Of a stretch of DNA of 64,000 nt, positions 9,036-18,733 are shown in pieces. Origin of the DNA: an uncultured Lachnospiraceae bacterium. Its GTDB lineage: Bacteria; Bacillota; Clostridia; Lachnospirales; Lachnospiraceae. The stretch's first letter is position 1; each line of letters starts with the position of its first letter. The notes beneath the pieces are model-generated. The model was not told the DNA's origin. It searched no databases and worked only from the letters and a program-made list of their open reading frames with translations. The stretch is taken from NCBI GenBank assembly GCA_949840805.1, contig CATKXR010000002.1, positions 62,001 through 126,000 on the forward strand. Direction: 5' to 3'. The position numbers and the translations under genes are program-made.

Positions 9036-10403
9036 TTATTTTTTCCTGGTTTTATAAAAATAGAAGGGTACTTCCACCAGAAGCATGGCGCTCCAGCCGA
9101 TGGCACAGGCTATGGCAATTCCTGCGATACCCAGCCGGGGCGCCAGTATCCAGGAAGCGGCCACCCGCAGGCTGGTCTGGATAAAGGTACACAGAAGGGT
9201 CGTTTTCATCATGCCCATGCCCCGGAAGAAGCCCTGAAAACCGTTGGTAAAGGCCGGATAAAGGTAGAACAGCGCCATCAGGGCCAGATACCGGCTTCCC
9301 TGAGCCACGATTTTTTCGGCTCCTTCCCCGGTTACAAACCATCCGACGATGTGCTTTCTGAGGAACAGCACCACGATGCAGATACACGCCCAGTACCCGA
9401 ATTCCAGAATCAGGCCCCGGCCAAAGCCTCTGCGCGTCCGGTCTTCTTTCCCAGCGCCCCGGTTCTGGGCGACAAAGGTGGTGATCCCATGGGAGATGCT
9501 CTGTTCCGGCATGCAGGCAAAATCGTCTACCCGGCCGACTGCGTTGAAGGCGGCAATCACATCCAGGCCAAGCCCGTTGACGGCTCCCTGGATCAGCAGT
9601 TTCCCTACCGGCTGGCAGGATTGCTGCAACGCGGTCACGGAGCCGTACTGCAGGGTGGTTTTCAGCAGGCCTTTGTCGACCTTAAACTCTCCCCGCCGCA
9701 ACTGCAGCAGAGGAACGCGATGGTATACATACCAGACGGAAAGGCCAGCGGACACGGCTTCGGCCACGACGGTGGTTACGGCGGAGCAGACGATGCCGAA
9801 GCCTAACAGGCCGATAAAAACCAGATCCAGCAGCCCGTTCAGAAGAGAGGAGAACATTAAAAATTTTAAAGGAGTTTTGGAGTCTCCCACGCTTTTCAGG
9901 GCAGATGCCAGCGCGTTGTAAAAATATGTAAAAGGCGCCCCCAGAAAGATAATCCGCAGATACCGGGACGTCATTTCCAGCAATTCCTCCGGCACGCATA
10001 AAGCCTGAAGCAGCATCGGCGTTGCCGCAATTCCCACAATAATCACGGCCAGGGAAAAGAAGAATCCAAATAAAACGGCCGTGGACATTTCTTTTTTCAA
10101 ATTATCATATTCTTTAGCTCCATAGAATCCGCTCATCAATACGCCGGCTCCCATACAGATGCCGGATATTCCCAAAATCACCAGATTCATCACCGGCCCC
10201 GCCATTCCTTCCGCAGCCAGCGCCTCCCTTCCGATAAAGCGGCCGGCTATCATGGAGTCTACGGCATGATAAGTAAGCTGGAATACATTGCCCAGCACCA
10301 GGGGAACCGAATATTGTAGCAAATGCCTGGTGATACTGCCTTCTGTCATATCTGTTGCTGCCATGTCCTGTTTTATCCTTTTTTGCATTTTTTTGGTATC
10401 CAT
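9036..10403 (-). CDS. MATE family efflux transporter
   Basis: A 455-residue membrane protein with about 12 hydrophobic segments and MATE hallmarks: LVLGNVFQLTYHAVDSMIAG near the N terminus and a symmetrical second half. MATE proteins export drugs or metabolites using sodium or proton gradients. It is convergent with the M16C peptidase (22 nt between stops). The start is uncertain: a TATAAT-like element on this strand overlaps the first ATG (10403), so translation may begin at the ATG at 10388 or at 10364 (MAATDMTEGS), which has an AAGGAT about 10 nt upstream. Confidence 0.9.
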   Translation of the reverse strand: MDTKKMQKRIKQDMAATDMTEGSITRHLLQYSVPLVLGNVFQLTYHAVDSMIAGRFIGREALAAEGMAGPVMNLVILGISGICMGAGVLMSGFYGAKEYDNLKKEMSTAVLFGFFFSLAVIIVGIAATPMLLQALCVPEELLEMTSRYLRIIFLGAPFTYFYNALASALKSVGDSKTPLKFLMFSSLLNGLLDLVFIGLLGFGIVCSAVTTVVAEAVSAGLSVWYVYHRVPLLQLRRGEFKVDKGLLKTTLQYGSVTALQQSCQPVGKLLIQGAVNGLGLDVIAAFNAVGRVDDFACMPEQSISHGITTFVAQNRGAGKEDRTRRGFGRGLILEFGYWACICIVVLFLRKHIVGWFVTGEGAEKIVAQGSRYLALMALFYLYPAFTNGFQGFFRGMGMMKTTLLCTFIQTSLRVAASWILAPRLGIAGIAIACAIGWSAMLLVEVPFYFYKTRKK

Positions 10404-10643
10404 TATACTATAAAAAGCCGGTTCGGGGAAGGCGTCCGGACGTGCTTTTTTGCGGGTTTTATGTTATTGTTTACGGGAGGGGTCCACAGGACTTTGCCCG
10501 GGCCGTTACCGGTTTGTCTTACAGACAGCGGCAAATTTATGGGGAGTTTTGTCGAAAAGTGGAAAAAAATTTTGGAATTTCGGTTCTTAAAGATTAAAAA
10601 AACATATTTTTTACAGGAAAGTGGGAGAAATGCGGTTAAAATT

Positions 10644-10672
10644 TTGCTATTTTTGGGAATATGTGGTATACT
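10644..10672 (+). promoter_or_regulatory. Predicted sigma-A promoter of the DUF4015 lipoprotein gene
   Basis: TTGCTA at 10644-10649 and TATACT at 10667-10672 are separated by exactly 17 nt, about 60 nt upstream of the lipoprotein start. The surrounding stretch 10404-10732 is AT-rich, lies between divergent genes and shows no other convincing gene. Confidence 0.65.
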
Positions 10673-10732
10673 ACACCTATAAGGAACTTAAGAACAGACA
10701 AATATCGAAGACAAGACCGAGGACAGAAAATC

Positions 10733-12163
10733 ATGAAAAGGATAGGGAGACTGTTTCTTCTGTGCCTGACGCTTCTGGCCGTCATCCTTGCCGGGTGCGG
10801 GAGGCTGGATGAGATGAACCGGCTTTCCACCACTCCGGCGCCTGTGGTAGTCGAACAGGGGGAGACCGTGGAGGAAGAGACAGGGCAGGGAGACAGCGAG
10901 ACAGAGCCGGAGCTGCAGATCGGGGAGATCGTCATTGATACGGAGCAGGAGCGGATGCCGGTAAAAGTAAAAGGAATTTATATTTCTGCCTACGTGGCAG
11001 GCACGCCTAACATGGTGGACAGCCTGCTGGAGCAGATCGAGCAGACAGAGATCAATACCCTGGTGATCGACCTGAAGGATGATTTCGGGCGGGTGGCCTG
11101 TGAGATGGATTCCCCGCTGGTAAAGGAGATCGGTTCCGTGAAGGTTCATATCCGGGATATGGAGGGGCTGATGGAGAAGCTCCGGGAGAGGAATATCTAT
11201 ACCATCGCCCGGATTCCGGCTTTTCGGGACTCCCATCTTGGAAGGGCGCGCCCGGAATGGTGCGTCAAGTACCCGGACGGCTCCTTATTTACGGACAGGG
11301 ACGGAAATACCTGGGTGAATCCTTATAAGGAAGAGGCGTGGGACTATCTGGTGGAGATCGGGATCCAGGCAAAGAAGCTGGGGTTCCAGGAAGTGCAGTT
11401 TGACTATCTCCGGTTTTGCACGGAGACATCCATGAAGGATGTGGTATTTGACGAGGCGGACACCAGGGGACGTTCCCGGACAGACGTAATCTGTGAGTTT
11501 ATGGAGTATGCTTACAGGAAGCTGAAGGCCAAGGGGCTGTTTGTGTCCGCGGACGTATACGGGTCTATCATTAACAGCAGTGTGAATGCCAACGCGGTAG
11601 GGCAGATCTATGGGGAACTGGCAAAGCATGTGGACTATATCAGCCCCATGATTTATCCTTCTCATTACGGGGACGGGTATTACGGGATTGATTATCCGGA
11701 TACCCATCCTTACAAGGTGATTACCGCGGCGCTTCAGGATTCCCGCCGGGAGCTGTACTTTGCCAGGGAGGGGCAGGAACACATGGCTGTGGTCAGGCCC
11801 TGGCTTCAGGATTTTACGGCTTCCTGGCTGAAGCATTATATTCCCTATGGCCCGGATCAGGTCAGGGAACAGATTCAGGCCACTTATGACGCAGGGTATG
11901 ACGAGTGGCTTTTGTGGGACGCCTCCTGCCGGTATGACTGGAGCGGGCTTTTGTCGCCGGAGGATGCGAGGGCGGAGGCAGACTGGATCGCCCAGTCACG
12001 GGCGGCCTTGCCGGAAAGTGAATTCACGCCGGAGCCGGCCGCCGCTGCGCCTACCCAGACGGCGGTGCCGTCGGACGGAGTGAGGATCCCTGAGACCAAG
12101 GGAGGAGCGGTGCCTACCGGTTCGGCAGGGCCTACGGTGGGCGCTTATGTGGGAGATGGATGA
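10733..12163 (+). CDS. Lipoprotein with putative glycoside hydrolase domain (DUF4015)
   Basis: The product starts with a lipoprotein signal (MKRIGRLFLLCLTLLAVILAGCG; lipobox LAGC), then a Thr/Glu-rich linker, then a TIM-barrel domain of the DUF4015 type: VKGIYISAYVAG, LVIDLKDDFGRVAC, RIPAFRDSHL and WVNPYKEEAWDYLVEI. The family is related to GH13/GH-like putative glycosidases, but no substrate is established. The tail is Pro/Ala/Thr-rich, perhaps wall-spanning. ATG 10733 is chosen because the upstream 24 codons of the frame overlap the promoter. It ends in an ATGA overlap with the next gene, so the two are probably cotranslated. Confidence 0.82.
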   Translation: MKRIGRLFLLCLTLLAVILAGCGRLDEMNRLSTTPAPVVVEQGETVEEETGQGDSETEPELQIGEIVIDTEQERMPVKVKGIYISAYVAGTPNMVDSLLEQIEQTEINTLVIDLKDDFGRVACEMDSPLVKEIGSVKVHIRDMEGLMEKLRERNIYTIARIPAFRDSHLGRARPEWCVKYPDGSLFTDRDGNTWVNPYKEEAWDYLVEIGIQAKKLGFQEVQFDYLRFCTETSMKDVVFDEADTRGRSRTDVICEFMEYAYRKLKAKGLFVSADVYGSIINSSVNANAVGQIYGELAKHVDYISPMIYPSHYGDGYYGIDYPDTHPYKVITAALQDSRRELYFAREGQEHMAVVRPWLQDFTASWLKHYIPYGPDQVREQIQATYDAGYDEWLLWDASCRYDWSGLLSPEDARAEADWIAQSRAALPESEFTPEPAAAAPTQTAVPSDGVRIPETKGGAVPTGSAGPTVGAYVGDG

Positions 12164-12723
12164 GGTTTATGGAAGAATACGGGAAGACGGATGAAAGGAA
12201 GGCGCCGATGGAGAGAAAGGTCTGTCCGGGAGAGATATACCGGCATTTTAAGGGAAAGCTGTACCAGATTGTGGCGGTGGCCAGGCATTCGGAGACAGGA
12301 GAGGCTATGGTGGTGTACCAGGCGCTTTACGGGGATTTCGGAGTGTATGTCAGGCCTTTTGACATGTTTGTCGGCCCGGTGGACCGGGAAAAATATCCGG
12401 ATGCCACGCAGCAGTACCGGTTTGAGAGGGCGGTAACAGAAGGAGAGAAGGCACAGGACGGTTTTGTCGGCAGCGTGGAGATACGGGAGGAGGGGGAGGA
12501 AGAGCCAAACCCGGCGTTGATGGAATTTTTGGAGGCCAGAGGCGCGCAGGAGCGGATGGAGTGCCTGCGCAAGAACAAGGGCGTTTTGACACAGGCGGAT
12601 CTGGAAAGCATTTACGTGGTTCTGGATATGAAACCTCAAAGGGGGACGATTGCGGAACAGATTGACGGAGTGCAGAGCTTTCTGGGGATGCAGAAGCACT
12701 ATGAAGGGGCGAGGCTGCGCTGA
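12160..12723 (+). CDS. DUF1653 domain protein
   Basis: Residues about 20-85 match DUF1653: EIYRHFKGKLYQIVAVARHS, MVVYQALYGDFGVYVRPFDM and PVDREKYPDATQQYRF. Proteins of this family are small and cytoplasmic and have no proven role. The C-terminal 100 residues form a separate region, including RKNKGVLTQADLESIYVVLDMKP, which recurs in Lachnospiraceae homologues as far as I recall. The start overlaps the upstream lipoprotein stop (ATGA). 187 residues. Confidence 0.8.
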   Translation: MRFMEEYGKTDERKAPMERKVCPGEIYRHFKGKLYQIVAVARHSETGEAMVVYQALYGDFGVYVRPFDMFVGPVDREKYPDATQQYRFERAVTEGEKAQDGFVGSVEIREEGEEEPNPALMEFLEARGAQERMECLRKNKGVLTQADLESIYVVLDMKPQRGTIAEQIDGVQSFLGMQKHYEGARLR

Positions 12724-12828
12724 AGGCCCCATTGCGGGACGGATAAGAGACAGATAAGGCAGGGCCGCGATGAGAGCGGTTTGGGAAGGGACAAAGGATA
12801 TGAGGGATACCGGAAAGGGGAAGAGGCT

Positions 12829-14700
12829 GTGTTTGATATTGAGGAGGAATTAAAAAAGCTGCCTGCCCAGCCAGGGGTCTATCTTATGCATGACAAGAGG
12901 GACGAGATTATTTATGTGGGAAAGGCCATCAGCCTGAAAAACCGGGTGAGACAGTATTTCCAGAGCAGCCGTAATAAGACGGCAAAGATTGAGCAGATGG
13001 TTTCCCGCATAGCCAGATTTGAGTATATCGTCACGGACTCGGAACTGGAAGCCCTGGTGCTTGAGTGCAACCTGATTAAGGAACATCGTCCCCGGTACAA
13101 TACCATGCTGAAGGACGATAAGGCATATCCGTACATTAAGGTGACGGTGGCGGAGGATTTTCCGAGGGTTCTGGTTGCGCGTACCATGAAGAAGGATAAA
13201 AATAAGTATTTTGGCCCATATACCAGCGCGGGGGCAGTGAAGGATACCATCGACCTGATCCATAAGATATACAAGATCCGGACGTGCAGCCGGGTCCTGC
13301 CCCGGGATGTGGGAAAGGAGAGGCCCTGCCTCAATTATCACATTAAACAGTGCGGGGCCCCCTGCCAGGGGTATGTGGGGCGGGACGCCTACCGGGAGAA
13401 TATTGACCAGGTGCTTGATTTTTTAAACGGGCATTATGATAAGGTGCTTTCCCTTTTGGAAGAGAAGATGACGGCGGCTTCCCGGGAGATGGATTTTGAA
13501 AAGGCTATTGAGTACCGGGAACTGCTTTCCAGTGTGAAAAAGGTGGCGCAGAAGCAGAAAATCACCAGCAGCAGCACACAGGACCGGGATATTATCGCTT
13601 TGGCAAGAGACGAGGAGGATGCGGTAGTACAGGTGTTTTTTGTGCGGGAGGGCAAGCTTATCGGGCGGGAGCATTTTCATATGGCAGCGGCCACGGCGGA
13701 AGATACGGGACAGATTCTCTCCGGTTTTATAAAGCAGTTTTACGCGGGAACTCCTTTCCTGCCCAAGGAATTGTGGGTCCAGACAGAGCCGGAGGATTCG
13801 GAGATTATCTGCCGCTGGCTCAGTGCCAGAAAAGGCCAGAAGGTTCACGTGATTGTGCCGAAGAAGGGGGAGAAGGAGCGTCTGGTGGAACTGGCGGAAA
13901 AGAACGCTGCCCTGGTGCTTTCCCAGGATAAGGAAAAGATTAAGAGGGAGGAGCTTCGGACGATCGGGGCCATGAACCAGGTGGCCGGATGGCTGGGCAT
14001 GGACAGGGTGCGCCGGGTGGAAGCTTTTGATATTTCCAATATCTCCGGGTACGAATCCGTGGGCTCCATGGTAGTGTACGAGGACGGGAAGCCCAAGAGG
14101 AATGATTACCGGAAGTTTAAGATACGGACCGTCACCGGCGCAAACGACTATGCGTCTATGAGGGAAGTGCTGACGCGGCGGTTTTCCCATGGCCTGGAGG
14201 AGAAAAGCAGGCTGAGGGAGACAGGGGTGGAGGAGGAATTTGGAAGTTTTACCCGGTTTCCTGACCTTTTAATGATGGACGGGGGGAAGGGACAGGTAAA
14301 TATCGCCCTGGACGTGATGAAGGAGCTGGGGCTTTCCATTCCGGTCTGCGGGATGGTAAAGGACGATAACCACCGGACCCGCGGCCTCTACTATCAGAAT
14401 GTGGAGATTCCCGTTGACCGGCACTCGGAAGGGTTCCGGCTGATCACCAGGATCCAGGATGAAGCCCACCGGTTTGCCATAGAGTACCACCGGAGCCTGC
14501 GGGGAAAGGACCAGGTCAAGTCGGTCCTGGATGACATTCCGGGTATCGGCGATACCAGGAGAAAGGCTCTGATGAGACATTTTAAATCCCTGGAGGCCAT
14601 AAGGGACGCAGAGGTGGAAGAGCTTTTAAAGGCGCCGGGGATGAACCGGGCGGCGGCGGAGAGCGTGTACGGATTTTTCAGGAAAGAAGCAGGGCCCTGA
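12829..14700 (+). CDS. uvrC: Excinuclease ABC subunit C
   Basis: UvrC makes both incisions in nucleotide excision repair with UvrAB. The N-terminal GIY-YIG nuclease is seen as [20 protein letters not shown], a UVR motif lies near residue 205-235 ([17 protein letters not shown]), the RNase H-like C-terminal endonuclease follows ([31 protein letters not shown]) and a helix-hairpin-helix ends the protein ([17 protein letters not shown]). Homology begins at [15 protein letters not shown], so GTG 12829, preceded by GGGGAAGAGG, is chosen over the TTG at 12781. 623 residues, normal length. Confidence 0.97.
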   Translation: MFDIEEELKKLPAQPGVYLMHDKRDEIIYVGKAISLKNRVRQYFQSSRNKTAKIEQMVSRIARFEYIVTDSELEALVLECNLIKEHRPRYNTMLKDDKAYPYIKVTVAEDFPRVLVARTMKKDKNKYFGPYTSAGAVKDTIDLIHKIYKIRTCSRVLPRDVGKERPCLNYHIKQCGAPCQGYVGRDAYRENIDQVLDFLNGHYDKVLSLLEEKMTAASREMDFEKAIEYRELLSSVKKVAQKQKITSSSTQDRDIIALARDEEDAVVQVFFVREGKLIGREHFHMAAATAEDTGQILSGFIKQFYAGTPFLPKELWVQTEPEDSEIICRWLSARKGQKVHVIVPKKGEKERLVELAEKNAALVLSQDKEKIKREELRTIGAMNQVAGWLGMDRVRRVEAFDISNISGYESVGSMVVYEDGKPKRNDYRKFKIRTVTGANDYASMREVLTRRFSHGLEEKSRLRETGVEEEFGSFTRFPDLLMMDGGKGQVNIALDVMKELGLSIPVCGMVKDDNHRTRGLYYQNVEIPVDRHSEGFRLITRIQDEAHRFAIEYHRSLRGKDQVKSVLDDIPGIGDTRRKALMRHFKSLEAIRDAEVEELLKAPGMNRAAAESVYGFFRKEAGP

Positions 14701-14728
14701 TGGCAGACCGGGAAGGCCCTGCTTTTTT
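14689..14728 (+). terminator. Rho-independent terminator of uvrC
   Basis: GCAGGGCC at 14689-14696 pairs perfectly with GGCCCTGC at 14715-14722, followed directly by six T. The left arm overlaps the uvrC stop codon. The stretch 14729-15001 that follows holds only the leader of hprK; a possible -10 (TATGAT, near 14828) has no convincing -35. Confidence 0.88.
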
Positions 14729-15001
14729 GCCGCGGATCTTTCGGGGCATGTTTGAAGAACCGCCCTGTCACCAGAAAACAAAGTTTGGTAATGAATCATA
14801 ATGACAATTATTGCCGAATGTGTTAGTATGATAGAGAGAAGGCAGGCAAAACGGATACGAAGACATCCGTTAGCCGGGACATGGCAAAAAAGGCGGATGC
14901 AGGCGGAACGGCATAAGGACAATTACGAATAAACAACGGGGAACAATGAATAATATACTGCAGGAAGAACAGCAGAGGAAAAAGAATAAAGGAGCCGGAT
15001 T

Positions 15002-15931
15002 ATGTATGGAGTTACGATAACGGAACTGATTCAGAAAATGGAGCTGCGCAATATTATCCCGGAGATCGATACGGACAAGGTAGTGTTGTCCCATCCGGAT
15101 GTGAACCGCCCGGCGCTGCAGCTCGCAGGTTTTTTCGACCATTTTGATAAAGAGCGGGTTCAGATCATCGGGTTTGTGGAACATGAGTATATTAAGACCT
15201 TGAGCAGAGACCGGAAGGTGCAGGTGTATGAGAAGCTTCTGTCCTGTGAGATTCCCTGCCTGGTGTACAGCCGCAGCCAGATGCCGGATGAGGATATGCA
15301 GGATCTGTGCCGTCATTATCAGGTACCCTGTATGGTTTCCGACAAGACCACATCCGATCTGATGGCCGAGATAATCCGCTGGCTGAACGTAAAGCTGGCT
15401 CCCTGCATCAGTATCCATGGAGTTTTGGTGGACGTGTTCGGCGAAGGCGTTCTGATCATGGGGGAGAGCGGGATCGGCAAAAGCGAAGCGGCCCTGGAGC
15501 TTATCAAGCGGGGACACCGTCTGGTGACGGACGATGTGGTGGAGATCCGCCGGGTCAGCGATGATACCCTCATCGGCAGCGCACCGGATATTACCAAGCA
15601 TTTCATTGAACTGAGAGGTATCGGGATCATTGATGTGAAAGCCCTGTTCGGGGTGGAAAGCGTGAAGGAGACCCAGTCGATCAATATGGTGATCAAGCTG
15701 GAAGACTGGAACCGGGATAAGGAGTATGACCGGCTGGGCATGGAAGACCAGTATACGGAGTTTTTGGGGAACCGGGTGGTTTGCCACAATATCCCCATCC
15801 GCCCGGGACGGAACCTTGCCATTATCGTGGAATCGGCAGCAGTAAATTTCCGCCAGAAAAAGATGGGATACAACGCGGCGCGGGAACTGTACAACCGGGT
15901 GCAGGCAAATCTGGGGCGGGCTTCTGAGTAA
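15002..15931 (+). CDS. hprK: HPr kinase/phosphorylase
   Basis: HPrK/P phosphorylates Ser46 of HPr and Crh and reverses this with phosphate, driving CcpA-mediated carbon catabolite control. The Walker A loop GESGIGKS is at residues 154-161, and the C-terminal family signature IRGIGII-type sequence (ELRGIGIIDVKALFGVESVK) follows. 309 residues, standard length. It is the first of a run hprK-murB-rapZ-whiA-crh-like, so its probable target is encoded 2.8 kb downstream. Confidence 0.97.
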   Translation: MYGVTITELIQKMELRNIIPEIDTDKVVLSHPDVNRPALQLAGFFDHFDKERVQIIGFVEHEYIKTLSRDRKVQVYEKLLSCEIPCLVYSRSQMPDEDMQDLCRHYQVPCMVSDKTTSDLMAEIIRWLNVKLAPCISIHGVLVDVFGEGVLIMGESGIGKSEAALELIKRGHRLVTDDVVEIRRVSDDTLIGSAPDITKHFIELRGIGIIDVKALFGVESVKETQSINMVIKLEDWNRDKEYDRLGMEDQYTEFLGNRVVCHNIPIRPGRNLAIIVESAAVNFRQKKMGYNAARELYNRVQANLGRASE

Positions 15932-15942
15932 CGGAGGATCGG

Positions 15943-16851
15943 ATGAGTGATTTTCTTCAGATGTTAGGTCAGGTTCTGAGGGCGGAGCAGATCCGCGTCC
16001 ATGAGCCTATGAGCCGCCATACTACCTTTCGGGTTGGCGGGCCGGCCGATTATTATGTGGAGCCGGAGACAAAGGAGGAGCTTGCGGCCGTGCTGGCATT
16101 GTGCCGGCGGCAGAAGATACCTTATTATATGCTGGGAAACGGCAGCAACCTTTTAGTAGGCGATAAGGGCTACAGGGGAGCCATGGTGGCCCTCCCTAAG
16201 GCGTGGGCGCAGGTAAGGGCAGAGGGATGCCGGATTCATGCCGGCGCGGGCGCTCTTTTGGCGTCGGCGGCAAAGCTTGCCCTTAAAGAATCCCTGACAG
16301 GGATGGAATTTGCCTCAGGGATTCCCGGCACCGTAGGCGGGGCCGTGGTGATGAATGCCGGCGCGTATGGTTCTGAGCTGGCCGATATTCTGGCCTCTGT
16401 GGCCGTCATGACCCCGGAAGGGCAGGTACATAGGCTCAAGGCAAAGGAGCTGGAGCTTGGGTATCGGGCCAGTTGCATCGGCCGCAGAGGGCTGGTGGTG
16501 CTGGAAGCCGAGTTTGCCCTGGCCCCCGGGGACGCAGGGCAGATCCGGGAGCGCATGGAGGAGCTTGCGGCCAGGAGAAAGGAAAAACAGCCTTTGGAGT
16601 ATCCCAGCGCCGGAAGCACTTTTAAGCGTCCTCCGGGACATTTTGCCGGGAAGCTGATCCAGGAGGCAGGGCTTCGTGGATTTTCCGTAGGCGGCGCCCA
16701 GGTGTCCCAAAAGCATTGCGGGTTTGTGATCAACCGGGGGGAGGCAGACGCGGCGGATATACTGAAGCTCTGCCGGGAGGTGCAAAAGAGGGTCCTTGAG
16801 CATTCAGGGGTAGAACTGGAGCTGGAGGTGAAAGTACTGGGAGAGTTTTAA
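15943..16851 (+). CDS. murB: UDP-N-acetylenolpyruvoylglucosamine reductase
   Basis: MurB reduces the enolpyruvyl group of UDP-GlcNAc-enolpyruvate to give UDP-MurNAc in peptidoglycan synthesis. FAD-binding motifs are seen (HTTFRVGGPADYYVEP; MLGNGSNLLVGDKGYRGAMV; ASGIPGTVGGAVVMNAGAYG) and the catalytic Ser region YPSAGSTFKRP is of the Gram-positive type IIb form. 302 residues; GGAGG precedes the ATG and the gene lies 11 nt after hprK. Confidence 0.97.
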   Translation: MSDFLQMLGQVLRAEQIRVHEPMSRHTTFRVGGPADYYVEPETKEELAAVLALCRRQKIPYYMLGNGSNLLVGDKGYRGAMVALPKAWAQVRAEGCRIHAGAGALLASAAKLALKESLTGMEFASGIPGTVGGAVVMNAGAYGSELADILASVAVMTPEGQVHRLKAKELELGYRASCIGRRGLVVLEAEFALAPGDAGQIRERMEELAARRKEKQPLEYPSAGSTFKRPPGHFAGKLIQEAGLRGFSVGGAQVSQKHCGFVINRGEADAADILKLCREVQKRVLEHSGVELELEVKVLGEF

Positions 16852-16867
16852 ACGGGAGGAAAGATAC

Positions 16868-17758
16868 GTGAAGCTGGTGATTGTGACAGGGATGTCAGGG
16901 GCAGGGAAAACCATTGCCCTGAAGATGTTGGAGGACTTGGGATTTTATTGTGTGGATAATCTGCCTATTCCGCTTATGGAGCCGTTTGCCCAGCTTGCCG
17001 TGCAGAAGCCGGTAAACCATGAACGGGTGGCCTTGGGGATTGATATCCGCAGCGGGAAAGAACTGCCTCAGCTTCTCCATGTGCTGGAAGACTGGAAACA
17101 GAATGACATGCCGTACCAGATCCTGTTTTTGGACGCAAAAGACGAGACGTTGGTTAAGCGCTACAAGGAAACAAGACGTTCCCATCCCCTGTCAGGCCGG
17201 GGACGGGTGGATGTGGGGATCCGCCAGGAGCGGGAAAGGCTGGGATTTTTAAAGCAGGAGGCGGATTTTATCATTGATACCAGCAAGCTTTTGACAAGGG
17301 AGCTGAGGCAGGAGTTGGAAAAGATCTTCATGGGAGACAAGGATTACGGCAATCTTTTCATAACCGTCCTGTCTTTCGGTTTTAAGTATGGGATCCCGTC
17401 GGACGCGGATCTGGTGTTTGACGTGCGTTTTCTTCCCAATCCCTACTATGTGGAGAACCTGAGGCAGCACACGGGGCAGGAAGAGGAGGTCCAGGCATAC
17501 GTCCGTCAGGGAGGGACAGCCGATACCTTTATGAAGAAGCTTTATGACATGCTGGAATTTCTCATTCCCAATTACGTGTTAGAGGGCAAGAACCAGCTTG
17601 TGATCGGGGTGGGCTGCACGGGAGGCAAACACCGGTCCGTGACTGTGGCAGGGGCGCTTTACCAATATCTGAGCCACCATGAGGAGTTCGGGCTGAAGCT
17701 TGAGCACAGGGATATAGACAAGGACAGGGATGAAAAATGTCATTTTCTTCAAGTGTAA
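16868..17758 (+). CDS. rapZ: RNase adapter / nucleotide-binding protein RapZ (YvcJ)
   Basis: A P-loop protein with Walker A GMSGAGKT at residues 8-15 and a C-terminal domain containing GVGCTGGKHRSVTVA. In E. coli RapZ directs RNase E to the GlmZ small RNA; the Firmicute orthologue YvcJ binds and hydrolyses GTP/ATP and affects competence genes. The start is GTG with GGGAGGAAAG upstream. The last 22 nt overlap whiA. Unlike B. subtilis, no yvcK/glmR gene lies between rapZ and whiA. Confidence 0.95.
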   Translation: MKLVIVTGMSGAGKTIALKMLEDLGFYCVDNLPIPLMEPFAQLAVQKPVNHERVALGIDIRSGKELPQLLHVLEDWKQNDMPYQILFLDAKDETLVKRYKETRRSHPLSGRGRVDVGIRQERERLGFLKQEADFIIDTSKLLTRELRQELEKIFMGDKDYGNLFITVLSFGFKYGIPSDADLVFDVRFLPNPYYVENLRQHTGQEEEVQAYVRQGGTADTFMKKLYDMLEFLIPNYVLEGKNQLVIGVGCTGGKHRSVTVAGALYQYLSHHEEFGLKLEHRDIDKDRDEKCHFLQV

Positions 17759-18702
17759 AAGAGGAGCTTTCCAGGCAGCTTAGTCCGGCAAGGCACTGTC
17801 AGATCGCGGAGATTGCCGCTATTATCAGCCTTTGCGGGCGGATTCAGATTTCGGAGCATGACAGGTTCTGCATAAAAATCCATACGGAAAATTCGGCTGT
17901 TGCAAGAAAGTACTTTACATTATTGAAAAAAACATTTAATATAAATACGGATGTTTCAATCCGTCAGGGAATGAGAGTCCGGACGAGCCGAACCTACACC
18001 GTGGGGATCCGAAGGCATGAGGACGCGCTTCGGGTTCTGCGTGCTTCCAAGCTTTTGGACCAGCATGGGGAGGCTCCGGAGGATTTATTTCCGGCGAGTA
18101 ATGTGGTCATTCAGCAGAACTGCTGCAGGCGCGCCTTTATCCGGGGAGCGTTTTTGGCAGCAGGTTCGATCAGTGACCCGGAGAGATTTTATCATTTTGA
18201 AATTGCCTGTGCCACAGAAGGCAAGGCGGTGCAGCTGCAAGGGCTGATCCGTTCCTTTGGTCTGGATGCACGCATCATACAGAGAAAAAAGTATCATGTG
18301 GTGTATATCAAGGAGGGCAGCCAGATTGTAGATATCCTGAACGTGATGGAGGCGCCGGTCTCCCTGATGGAACTGGAGAATATCCGGATTCTCAAGGAAA
18401 TGCGGGGGAGCGTCAACCGGCAGGTGAACTGTGAGACGGCGAATATCAACAAGACGGTATCCGCGGCAGTCAGGCAGGTGGAAGATATCACCTTGATCAG
18501 GGACAGGACAGGTTTTGAGGGATTGCCGGAAAATCTGCGTCAGATCGCGCGGCTTCGCCTGGCAAGACCAGAGGCAACATTGAAAGAGCTTGGGGAAGCC
18601 CTTGACCCGCCAGTGGGAAAGTCCGGGGTGAATCACCGTCTGCGCAGGCTTAGCAGCATGGCGGAGAAACTTCGGGACGGCAGACCAGGTACAGAGGCGT
18701 GA
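17737..18702 (+). CDS. whiA: Sporulation/cell-division regulator WhiA
   Basis: WhiA combines a LAGLIDADG-like N-terminal domain (residues about 15-215; RAFIRGAFLAAGSISDP) with a C-terminal helix-turn-helix (LRLARPEATLKELGEAL and SGVNHRLRRLSSMAEKL). It is a DNA-binding regulator of sporulation septation in actinomycetes and influences division and chromosome segregation in Bacillus. 321 residues. It starts inside the rapZ 3' end, so translation is likely coupled. Confidence 0.96.
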   Translation: MSFSSSVKEELSRQLSPARHCQIAEIAAIISLCGRIQISEHDRFCIKIHTENSAVARKYFTLLKKTFNINTDVSIRQGMRVRTSRTYTVGIRRHEDALRVLRASKLLDQHGEAPEDLFPASNVVIQQNCCRRAFIRGAFLAAGSISDPERFYHFEIACATEGKAVQLQGLIRSFGLDARIIQRKKYHVVYIKEGSQIVDILNVMEAPVSLMELENIRILKEMRGSVNRQVNCETANINKTVSAAVRQVEDITLIRDRTGFEGLPENLRQIARLRLARPEATLKELGEALDPPVGKSGVNHRLRRLSSMAEKLRDGRPGTEA

Positions 18703-18733
18703 GGATACGCCTAAAGAAATGAGGAGGATTATT

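Noticed and set aside
13423-14190. 255-codon minus-strand open frame
   Set aside because: Antisense to uvrC catalytic region; no support of its own.
14780-14835. Promoter before hprK
   Set aside because: A TATGAT is present but no -35 at 16-18 nt spacing, so it is not listed.
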